DNA of 5,865 bases from an uncultured Bacteroidota bacterium (lineage in GTDB: Bacteria; Bacteroidota; Bacteroidia; Bacteroidales; SZUA-534): positions 1 to 5,865 of the forward strand of contig CALABN010000296.1 of the NCBI GenBank assembly GCA_937885735.1. Direction: 5' to 3'. Below are positions 1-5,865 of this stretch, piece after piece (position 1 is the first letter of the stretch; every line of letters begins with the position of its first letter). The translations under genes and the position numbers were made by a program. The notes under the pieces were generated by a model. It ran no database searches, was not told the origin of the DNA, and worked only from the letters and a program-made list of their open reading frames with translations.

Positions 1-619
1 CCACCAGCATATCGTAAGCCTCCTTGATGCGGTTCCAGCGTTTGTCGCGGTCCATAGCGTAGAAACGTCCAATGATAGATGCAATGTAACCGTTGCCAAC
101 CTCGTCGATATGCTTTTGAAGGTCAGCGATGAAGCCCTTGCCACTCTTTGGGTCGGTGTCACGACCGTCCATAAAGCAATGAACGAAAGTGTTTGCCACA
201 CCGTATTCCTTGGCAATGTCGACAAGTTTGAAAAGATGGTCAAGCGAAGAGTGAACGCCACCAGTGGAAGTCAATCCCATAAGGTGGATGTTCTTGCCGT
301 TCTTCTTTGCATATCCGTAAGCAGAAACAATTTCTGGATTCTGCATAATGCTGTTGTCGGCACAAGCACGGTTAATCTTCACAAGGTCCTGATAAACTAC
401 ACGGCCAGCGCCAATGTTAAGGTGACCTACTTCAGAGTTGCCCATTTGGCCGTTTGGAAGACCGACGTCTTCGCCACAAGTAAGCAATTGAGCATTTGGG
501 TAGTTCGCAGTGAGTTTTTCCATATTAGGCGCGCCTGCCGAATAAATTACGTCGCCTTTTGATTTGTTTCCGATTCCCCATCCGTCGAGAATCATCAACA
601 GGGCTTTTCCTTTTGCCAT
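1..619 (-). CDS. gpmI: 2,3-bisphosphoglycerate-independent phosphoglycerate mutase, N-terminal part (cut by window edge)
   Basis: This gene encodes the cytoplasmic glycolytic and gluconeogenic enzyme that interconverts 3- and 2-phosphoglycerate through a phosphoserine intermediate, using two metal ions (Mn2+ in characterised members). Translating the minus strand from the ATG at 619-617 gives 206 open codons before the window ends; family members are about 510 residues, so roughly the last 60% is missing. Visible family signatures are ILDGWG with metal ligand Asp12, the QMGNSEVGH motif with the phosphorylated Ser62, GGVHS with His123, MDGRDT at 150-155 (Asp151, Asp154) and [11 protein letters not shown] with Arg185 and Arg191. 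These positions agree with the numbering of characterised iPGMs. There is no frameshift in the visible part. The start is set by homology at [13 protein letters not shown]; its leader is A-rich, with no strong Shine-Dalgarno sequence. It lies 164 bp downstream of the FGE-like gene and is probably transcribed separately. The identification is very secure. Confidence 0.97.
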   Translation of the reverse strand, partial: MAKGKALLMILDGWGIGNKSKGDVIYSAGAPNMEKLTANYPNAQLLTCGEDVGLPNGQMGNSEVGHLNIGAGRVVYQDLVKINRACADNSIMQNPEIVSAYGYAKKNGKNIHLMGLTSTGGVHSSLDHLFKLVDIAKEYGVANTFVHCFMDGRDTDPKSGKGFIADLQKHIDEVGNGYIASIIGRFYAMDRDKRWNRIKEAYDMLV

Positions 620-663
620 CTCTATTATTATATTTAAACGTTAATAATCTTATTTACAGAACA

Positions 664-688
664 TTACCATTACAATCACAAATGGTAA
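664..688. repeat. perfect 8-bp inverted repeat upstream of gpmI
   Basis: TTACCATT (664-671) and AATGGTAA (681-688) are exact reverse complements separated by 9 bp. The element lies in the gap between the FGE-like gene and gpmI and overlaps the -7 candidate of the gpmI promoter. It could be an operator or, if the transcript starts further upstream, a leader hairpin. Neither strand has a T run directly after it, so it is unlikely to be an intrinsic terminator. A repeat of this size is expected about once by chance in a window this long, so only its location makes it notable. Confidence 0.5.
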
Positions 689-712
689 AATCCGACCGCG
701 AAATTACTCAAA
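679..712 (-). promoter_or_regulatory. candidate Bacteroidota-type promoter for gpmI
   Basis: Read on the minus strand, TTTG (712-709, the end of a T tract) is followed after 21 bp by TACCATTTG (687-679). This resembles the Bacteroides sigma-ABfr pattern, a -33 TTTG and a -7 TAnnTTTG spaced by about 19-21 bp, except that the -7 element has one extra base between TA and TTTG. It would place the transcript start roughly 50 nt before the gpmI ATG. The -7 candidate overlaps a perfect inverted repeat at 664-688. This was matched by eye only. Confidence 0.35.
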
Positions 713-783
713 AAAAAAGATGAATTTCACTATCCAACAACAATTTGGTAAAAGAAATTGGCGAAAGTGCGAACAGGCTCAAA

Positions 784-1479
784 TCACTTGTCTGAAGCCA
801 AACGCAAGCCACAGACGTCGCTGGCTGTTGTTGGGTCGCTTTTGCTACGGTTTGTCAGGACGCAAATCTGGGTTGCATCATTGAAGCATCCTCCCCTTAT
901 GACATACTGTTTGCTGTCGATGCCTTCGAAAATATCGGAACACCACTCCCACACATTGCCACTCATATCGAAGATTCCCAATTCGTTGGCCGATTTTGTC
1001 GCCACGGGATGGGTTTGTCCATTGGAATTTCCATTGTACCAGCCTTGCTTGCCCATAACATTGCCACCACTAAACTTGAAACCCTGGCTCTTGTTGCCAC
1101 CACGCGAAGCATATTCCCATTCTTTTTCAGTTGGGAACCTGAAGGTTTGCCCTGTCAGTTGGTTGAGTTTCTGTATGAACGTCTGGCAATCGTTCCAACT
1201 CACTGTCTCCACAGGATTGCCTTTTCCGCGCATAGTGCTTGGATTCTTGCCCATAACGGCCTTCCACAGTTCCTGTGTGACTTCGGTTTTTCCGATGCAG
1301 AAATCGGACACGCTGACGGTATTGGCTGGCTCGCCTTGCGCATATTGACCTCCTTCAACATATATCATATCAAAACTGACACCATTGGCGGTGAATGTCC
1401 TGACTGTTCCGTCTTGAGCCATCAACGAACTGGCAGACATCAATATAGCAAAAACAAACGCTGTTTTTTTCATAATCAT
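784..1479 (-). CDS. exported FGE/SUMF1-fold protein, probably non-catalytic
   Basis: This is a 231-residue predicted exported protein with an FGE-sulfatase (SUMF1, C-type-lectin-like) fold. A signal peptide covers residues 1-21: MIMKK, a hydrophobic stretch, then SSLMA before Gln22. Family landmarks in order are MIYVEGG (38-44), IGKTEVTQELW (62-72), NPVETVSWNDC (88-98), FRFPTEKEWEYASRGG (113-128), LGIFDMSGNVWEWC (167-180), VIRGGCF (193-199) and a GLRLAS ending. Real formylglycine-generating enzymes carry two active-site cysteines in RGGSFxCxxxxC; here the first aligns with Asp201 and only Cys206 remains. The arginine-rich YCxRYR context is also absent, so sulfatase activation is unlikely. The mature part has six cysteines (61, 98, 180, 198, 206, 223). 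The ATG at 1479-1477 overlaps the kinase stop TGA (1478-1476), implying coupled translation; an alternative ATG lies two codons later at 1473. A role as periplasmic partner or ligand-binding accessory of the kinase is inferred. The fold call is strong; the function is not known. Confidence 0.93.
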   Translation of the reverse strand: MIMKKTAFVFAILMSASSLMAQDGTVRTFTANGVSFDMIYVEGGQYAQGEPANTVSVSDFCIGKTEVTQELWKAVMGKNPSTMRGKGNPVETVSWNDCQTFIQKLNQLTGQTFRFPTEKEWEYASRGGNKSQGFKFSGGNVMGKQGWYNGNSNGQTHPVATKSANELGIFDMSGNVWEWCSDIFEGIDSKQYVIRGGCFNDATQICVLTNRSKSDPTTASDVCGLRLASDK

Positions 1480-4400
1480 CTTTTCTTAAGGTTAATAAAC
1501 TGGTTTACCGTTTCCATTAGCAAATCCTTCTTGATAGGCTTGTTCAGGACAGCGTTGAAATCGCATCCTTTAAGTTTATGTGAATAATCGGATGGCGAAT
1601 AGCACGACTGCGCCACAATTGGTATTTCTGTGTCGAACTTTCTGATTTGCACGAGCGCCTCGAAGCCATCCATAACAGGCATCTGAAGGTCCATCAGCAC
1701 AAGATTGATATCGTGATTGCGCTTCACCTCATTTACAGCCGACTCACCGTCGAAGGCACGAATAACCTTGTATCCGTTGTTTTCGAGCATCGTGGAAAGA
1801 TATATTCCGCTAAATTCCTCATCGTCAACCACAAGCACCAACCCCTTCGACTTGACAAAATAATTGATTGAAGATTGCTTTTCAGGTATGGAATCCTGTA
1901 TGCACGGCAGTTCAACTGTCACCACAGTGCCCACGTTGAGCGACGACTCGAACATTATCTTGCCGTGCATCGACTCTACATATGCCTTGCAAATAGCCAA
2001 TCCCAAGCCCAAACTGCGGATTTCCATATTGTCGTCCGTCTCTATCTTGAAGAATGTTTCAAACACCGACTTGATGTTTTTCTCATCAACGCCGATTCCT
2101 GTATCGGAAACAATGATGCGCACGCAGTCATTTTCGACGGTTGCATCCAATGTGACGTTTCCGCTTTCGGTAAACTTCATTGCATTTTCAATCAGGTGCT
2201 TAATCACATATTTCACCTTGCCACCATCAATATCGGCAATCAAGGTGTCGGGCAGGTTGTTGTTCAGCAACAGGAACAACCCCTTTGTATTGTTGAACTT
2301 GTCCTTTGCCTCTCTAAACGCATCATTCACAATGCGTTTTACATTACTCTTCATATAATTGATGGTCAACTGGCCTGTGGCAATTTTCGACATTTCAACA
2401 GTATTGTCGATAAGGTCGACCAGTTTGTAGCCGTTGTCCTTAATCAACGGCAGATACTTTTCGCTTTGCGCGTTGCCGTTTGACAGCAACAGGTCGGAAA
2501 AGCCCACAATGGCGTTTATTGGCGTCTTTATCTCGTGCGACAAAGTCGAGAGGAACGTTGATTTCAGTTTCGAACTTTCTTCAGCCTGTTCCTTCGATTT
2601 CCGCATTTCGTCTTCGGCAATACGGCGACGGTTTATGTTGATATTGTAGCCGAAATAGCCGAGGAACTTGCCATCGGCATCAAAGTTTGGCGCGCCGTGA
2701 ACGAGCATCCAGTAATAATTGCCGTCGGCACCAAGCATACGCCATTCTGTCTGGAAATACTCACGCTGTTCAAACGTTTCAAGCCACTTTCTGATTTTCA
2801 AGTCGTGGTCGTCAGGATGTATAAGGTTCATCCACTCCTTGCCCTTGCCCAATTCAGAACCGTATTTGCCAACAAAACGTTCCCACGAGTCGTTGACATA
2901 CACGAGGTTGTTGTCGGAATCGATTTTCCAAATCTGCAAATCGCCCACATTGCTGATATTGCGATATTCGGCATCGTTCATCTGTGGTTGGACACGCTCC
3001 GCCACGCCATTGACGTCCCTGCACAAAACCTGGAAAAATGTCTTGTCACCCTCCACAAACGGCGTAGCCACAATTTCCGCAGTGAATACCGTTCCGTCAA
3101 GTTTCACCATCTTGCGTTCCTTGAGAGGGACTGGCTTTTGGTTGACAATCATATCCTCAACGTTCGACTTGATGCTGTCAAACACGTCAGGATGATAGAG
3201 CAACGATATGTTCTTGCCCACAAGTTGCTTTTTCTCCGTTGCCCCAAAGAGCCTTATCGCCTCCTGGTTGATGAATGTAATCTTGAAATCGGTTCCGTGA
3301 ACAAAGACAGCCTCTGGCAATGTGTTCATCATCTTCTTGTAACGCTTTTGCGTTCCAAGCATATCGTGTTGCAACTGACGGCGTTGGGTCATATCAGTGA
3401 CAAGAATGTGACGGCAACGCTTGCCGTTCAGCATAATGTCAAACGATGATTTAGCCAATGTGGCACGTTCGCCGTTGCCCTTGATAATCTCCCACTCTTC
3501 CATTTCGAGCAGTTTTGAGCGCACATTCTCATTGGTGTTTTTCATCAGCATCGCGAATTGAGGCGTCGAGAAGTCGAACAAAGTCATTTTGGACATTTCC
3601 TCGCGAGTGTAGCCAATGAGGTCGCAGGTAGCCTGGTTCACCTTTTCAATCTTGTAAGTCTCCACATCGTAGATGCACATTGGGTGAGGGTTGCGGTCGA
3701 AAATCATATCGTAACTCTCCACACCTTGCTCCAAAAGACGCTCCTTGTAATAATTGTCGGACTCGTCGCGGAATGTGACCACCAAGCCTGTTGTAATCTT
3801 TATGTCATTGACAATTGGCGACAGACTGCCAGAGATTGGCACCTCACGTCCATTTTTCTGCATAAGCATTACATTGTCAGGCAATTCAATGCGTTTCTGC
3901 GACTGAAGTGCCTGGTCAAGCAGTTTGTCAAGTTTGATGCCAGCCTGCGACGACACGTTGAAAATCGACACAAGGTTGTGCCCCATCGACTGATGCGAAC
4001 TGTAACCCGTAAGATGCTGTGCTATGCTGTTTATGTGCCAAATACGTCCGTTCTTGTCGGTGGTTATTATGGCATCGTTGACGTTTGAAAGCACTGTCTG
4101 CAACTCCTTTGTCAATGCACGCAGATTGGCTTCCCTGCGCATCAGTTTGTGTACAAACCCTCGACGCAGTCCATCGTTGAAAATGATGAAAAACAGCAAC
4201 ACCAATATTGCTGTCACTGCAATGATGATGAATCCCAAAAGCAATGAATTGGTGAACGAATTGCGTATATCTTCAATCTTCACCTTATTCACTATCAACC
4301 ATTTGCTCAACGGCAACTGCATAATTTTGGCAATTGACCTTTTGCCTCCGCAAACATAATTACGGATATCGTCGCAAGGATTGCCATTGTTAACGTCGAT

Positions 4401-5108
4401 GATGCCCCGAAGAATGCAAGTAGTGTCATCTTGAGAAATATCGCAATATTCGATTTCGTAAGGCACAATATCGAGTATGGCATTGCCATCGACACTGCAC
4501 AGATACGACGATATATTCATTTGGGTGATTGGCAAGTTGTTGACTATGGAAAACAAATCGACACAAGGGTCAATTAAAACCACGATATAGCCTGACGTAT
4601 CATTTTTACACTCGACCCTCTTTATATAGGCAACCATTGTGGGATTGACTGAATCAACATTATGAATCAAGCCAAACTTGCCGTCTTCAATGTTCACATT
4701 GAACAATCCTCTCACTTGATTAACACGTCCCTCTGTGGTTTCAACTATCAAATTAAGGTCATTGTCGACCACCACAAAATCGATATATTGAGAATCCGAC
4801 TTTGCCAGATTCAATGGATAGAGAATCTTTCGTCTATGACGGAAGTCGCCGGAAACAACCTCATTCACATATTTATTGAACGATGAGTCGGAAGACATTT
4901 TTTCGACATCGTACTTGATATCATACTCCCAATCAGACAAATGCTTGTACTGCATCTCTGCAATCACATTGAGGCTTTCCTTCCAAGTATGATACTCGTC
5001 GCTCACCCTGTTCCAAACAAATGCAATGTAACACAACAGGCACGCGCCTACGACAAGCGTGGCGGTTTTAAAAAGCGACAGGTTTATCTTTTTTTCAGTC
5101 TTATCCAT
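1476..5108 (-). CDS. hybrid sensor histidine kinase with four PAS domains and a receiver
   Basis: This is an inner-membrane sensor kinase of 1210 residues, numbered from the ATG at 5108. Transmembrane helices at about 13-32 and 286-310 enclose a periplasmic region of about 250 residues, possibly CACHE-like, with seven cysteines (167, 182, 204, 222, 231, 245, 253). A short helical linker, with no obvious HAMP, leads to four PAS regions at about 336-448, 465-578, 589-701 and 715-831, the last with a PAC-type end. HisKA follows with the phospho-accepting His858 in LSHEIKTPINAIVGFSDLL. HATPase_c has the N box (HLIENAMKF, Asn975), DTGIG (1002-1006) and LGLGLA (1033-1038). The C-terminal receiver has DD 1095-1096, phospho-acceptor Asp1140 in LMDLQMPVMDG, Ser1168 and Lys1190. 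All catalytic residues are present. There is no DNA-binding domain, so the phosphate must pass to a phosphotransfer protein or the receiver acts in cis. The frame extends upstream to a TTG at 5129, but ATG 5108 (MDKTEKK) is the better start. The ligand and target are unknown. Confidence 0.95.
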   Translation of the reverse strand: MDKTEKKINLSLFKTATLVVGACLLCYIAFVWNRVSDEYHTWKESLNVIAEMQYKHLSDWEYDIKYDVEKMSSDSSFNKYVNEVVSGDFRHRRKILYPLNLAKSDSQYIDFVVVDNDLNLIVETTEGRVNQVRGLFNVNIEDGKFGLIHNVDSVNPTMVAYIKRVECKNDTSGYIVVLIDPCVDLFSIVNNLPITQMNISSYLCSVDGNAILDIVPYEIEYCDISQDDTTCILRGIIDVNNGNPCDDIRNYVCGGKRSIAKIMQLPLSKWLIVNKVKIEDIRNSFTNSLLLGFIIIAVTAILVLLFFIIFNDGLRRGFVHKLMRREANLRALTKELQTVLSNVNDAIITTDKNGRIWHINSIAQHLTGYSSHQSMGHNLVSIFNVSSQAGIKLDKLLDQALQSQKRIELPDNVMLMQKNGREVPISGSLSPIVNDIKITTGLVVTFRDESDNYYKERLLEQGVESYDMIFDRNPHPMCIYDVETYKIEKVNQATCDLIGYTREEMSKMTLFDFSTPQFAMLMKNTNENVRSKLLEMEEWEIIKGNGERATLAKSSFDIMLNGKRCRHILVTDMTQRRQLQHDMLGTQKRYKKMMNTLPEAVFVHGTDFKITFINQEAIRLFGATEKKQLVGKNISLLYHPDVFDSIKSNVEDMIVNQKPVPLKERKMVKLDGTVFTAEIVATPFVEGDKTFFQVLCRDVNGVAERVQPQMNDAEYRNISNVGDLQIWKIDSDNNLVYVNDSWERFVGKYGSELGKGKEWMNLIHPDDHDLKIRKWLETFEQREYFQTEWRMLGADGNYYWMLVHGAPNFDADGKFLGYFGYNININRRRIAEDEMRKSKEQAEESSKLKSTFLSTLSHEIKTPINAIVGFSDLLLSNGNAQSEKYLPLIKDNGYKLVDLIDNTVEMSKIATGQLTINYMKSNVKRIVNDAFREAKDKFNNTKGLFLLLNNNLPDTLIADIDGGKVKYVIKHLIENAMKFTESGNVTLDATVENDCVRIIVSDTGIGVDEKNIKSVFETFFKIETDDNMEIRSLGLGLAICKAYVESMHGKIMFESSLNVGTVVTVELPCIQDSIPEKQSSINYFVKSKGLVLVVDDEEFSGIYLSTMLENNGYKVIRAFDGESAVNEVKRNHDINLVLMDLQMPVMDGFEALVQIRKFDTEIPIVAQSCYSPSDYSHKLKGCDFNAVLNKPIKKDLLMETVNQFINLKKR

Positions 5109-5144
5109 ACGATTATGGCTAAATATCAAAAAAACAATCGTATG
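5106..5144. repeat. perfect 9-bp inverted repeat over the kinase start codon
   Basis: CATACGATT (5106-5114) and AATCGTATG (5136-5144) are exact reverse complements separated by 21 bp. On the minus strand the downstream arm ends with the ATG start codon of the hybrid kinase. In the mRNA the arms could pair and hide the start codon; as DNA they could form an operator half-site pair around the 5' end of the gene. The spacer contains a run of seven T on the minus strand. The repeat is directly visible. Any function is inferred from its position. Confidence 0.5.
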
Positions 5145-5202
5145 AATTTAGCATAAAGTCAGACACGATATTCAGGCATTACACTGCAATAGCCGTGAAT
5201 GC

Positions 5203-5222
5203 AAACTGATTTTTATCAATTT
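5203..5222 (-). terminator. weak stem-loop downstream of the exported-protein gene (possible terminator)
   Basis: On the minus strand AAATTGAT (5222-5215), a four-base AAAA loop, and ATCAGTTT (5210-5203) can form an eight-pair stem with one G-U pair. It starts 19 bases after the stop codon of the 177-residue exported-protein gene. The stem is very AT-rich and only the three T of its own 3' arm follow, so termination would be weak. It may be a partial terminator, an mRNA 3'-end stabiliser, or chance in AT-rich sequence. Confidence 0.25.
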
Positions 5223-5240
5223 TTGAAATGTGGGGATTTT

Positions 5241-5774
5241 CTACTTTGCCTGCTGATATTGGCTTACCCAGGAAGAATTCTGCAAATCCTTCAATAACTT
5301 GATGAGATTGTCGCCGTAAACAACATCGCCTACGAACTCCACGCCGTACTGCTTGAGTATCTGCATCTGGCCATCGGTAGGGACTCCGCATTCGCGACCC
5401 CAGCCTGGCTCCTTTGAATTTCCAAACGGGTACGAGGCATAACGCAGTTTCCACAATTCCTTGATTATATCCGCAGTGATGCCATATTCCTCCATATAGT
5501 TGATGCGGTCTGGATTGGCCCGTGACTCCTCGTGCCCGCTGAACTGACGCAGAAACGAATCGTAATTCACATAGGTGACTTCAGCCTTGCCGTCAGGACA
5601 CAACTTGTGGATTCCGTAACTCACAGGATTGGAATTAGTCCCCGGCAAAAGACTGATGCAGAATGAGAAACGCGACAATCGAGGTTCTATGTTGGCCTCG
5701 CCCTTGCGCACCAGAATTTGAGCATTCAGGTTCAAACCTGCAATCATCAATATAAACACCAACAAACGTTTCAT
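5241..5774 (-). CDS. predicted exported protein of unknown function
   Basis: This is a 177-residue protein that I do not recognise. The N-terminus is a clear signal peptide: MKR, a hydrophobic core (LLVFILMIAGL) and NLNA, with cleavage likely before Gln19. There is no Cys after the signal peptide, so it is not an obvious lipoprotein, and no second membrane helix. The mature part of about 159 residues has three cysteines (39, 59, 129), a Gly/Trp-rich EPGWGRECGVPTDG segment at 122-135, and a helical C-terminus (DNLIKLLKDLQ). It therefore looks like a small soluble periplasmic or secreted domain. The frame continues upstream to a TTG at 5780 and beyond, but the ATG at 5774-5772 gives a normal signal peptide and was chosen. 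No Shine-Dalgarno sequence is visible. The TAG stop lies 132 bp before the kinase start, on the same strand, so the two could be cotranscribed or merely neighbours. Confidence 0.85.
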   Translation of the reverse strand: MKRLLVFILMIAGLNLNAQILVRKGEANIEPRLSRFSFCISLLPGTNSNPVSYGIHKLCPDGKAEVTYVNYDSFLRQFSGHEESRANPDRINYMEEYGITADIIKELWKLRYASYPFGNSKEPGWGRECGVPTDGQMQILKQYGVEFVGDVVYGDNLIKLLKDLQNSSWVSQYQQAK

Positions 5775-5865
5775 ATTCAAGGTAGGTTCTGTAAATCGAT
5801 TTCGAGAGATTTCTGAATTTTTATCGAGTAGGTTTATGGGCGGAAGAAGGATACAGTGCGGGCAC

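Noticed and set aside
110..562. Plus-strand open frame of 150 codons
   Set aside because: It is antisense to gpmI, whose catalytic motifs run through the whole stretch.
708..735. Intrinsic terminator of the FGE-like gene: a nine-T run preceded by a small stem on the minus strand
   Set aside because: The stem has only about four pairs including a wobble, and the T run serves equally well as the upstream part of the gpmI promoter candidate.
784..1479. Diversity-generating retroelement target, since the FGE/C-type-lectin fold is a common target domain
   Set aside because: No reverse transcriptase or template repeat is present in the window and the 3' end shows no near-duplicate elsewhere in it.
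2697..3449. Long open frame on the plus strand (250 codons) opposite the kinase, and similar ones at 758-1348, 1009-1587, 1875-2483 and 3558-4088
   Set aside because: They lie antisense to genes with clear conserved domains, have no recognisable motifs, and are explained by codon bias of the real minus-strand genes.
5109..5129. Seven-residue N-terminal extension of the kinase from a TTG start
   Set aside because: The ATG at 5108 gives a normal short charged N-terminus before the first membrane helix; TTG starts are rare, and the extension adds nothing recognisable.
5179..5454. Minus-strand open frame of 91 codons
   Set aside because: It overlaps the 177-residue exported-protein gene in another frame, is Arg/Cys-rich without any motif, and has no signal peptide, while the competing frame has one.
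5793..5802. Ten-base palindrome AAATCGATTT upstream of the exported-protein gene
   Set aside because: It is short, AT-rich and of a size common by chance; no second copy was seen nearby.
5821..5865. Possible 3' end of an upstream minus-strand gene (stops at 5836-5834 or 5823-5821 depending on frame)
   Set aside because: Only 10-14 codons are visible in either frame, too few to support a gene.

Overview
All four genes in the window lie on the minus strand, so transcription runs from high to low coordinates. The window looks like a chromosomal segment of a Bacteroidota bacterium, probably of the order Bacteroidales. This rests on signal peptides ending in Ala-Gln (NAQ, MAQ), A-rich translation starts without a clear Shine-Dalgarno sequence, a TTTG/TAnnTTTG-like promoter candidate upstream of the phosphoglycerate mutase gene, and the style of the large PAS-rich hybrid histidine kinase. 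No tRNA, rRNA, CRISPR array, insertion sequence or integrase was seen.

Layout in transcription order: (1) 5774-5241, a 177-residue predicted exported protein of unknown function; (2) a 132-bp AT-rich gap holding a weak stem-loop and a perfect 9-bp inverted repeat that includes the start codon of the next gene; (3) 5108-1476, a 1210-residue hybrid sensor kinase with two membrane segments, a cysteine-containing periplasmic sensor region, four PAS domains, HisKA, HATPase_c and a C-terminal receiver, but no DNA-binding output domain; (4) 1479-784, a 231-residue exported FGE/SUMF1-fold protein whose start codon overlaps the kinase stop codon (ATGA); (5) a 164-bp gap with a promoter candidate and a perfect 8-bp inverted repeat; (6) 619-1, the N-terminal 206 residues of cofactor-independent phosphoglycerate mutase (gpmI), which runs off the window edge.

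The most interesting part is the kinase and FGE-like pair. The overlap implies coupled translation, and the FGE-like protein is predicted to be exported to the compartment where the kinase's sensor region lies. It has the FGE fold signatures but an Asp in place of one of the two catalytic cysteines, so it is probably a binding or structural protein rather than a sulfatase-activating enzyme. A working inference is that it is a periplasmic partner of the kinase. The upstream exported protein may belong to the same system, but nothing in the sequence proves this. gpmI is a housekeeping glycolytic gene and is probably a separate transcription unit.
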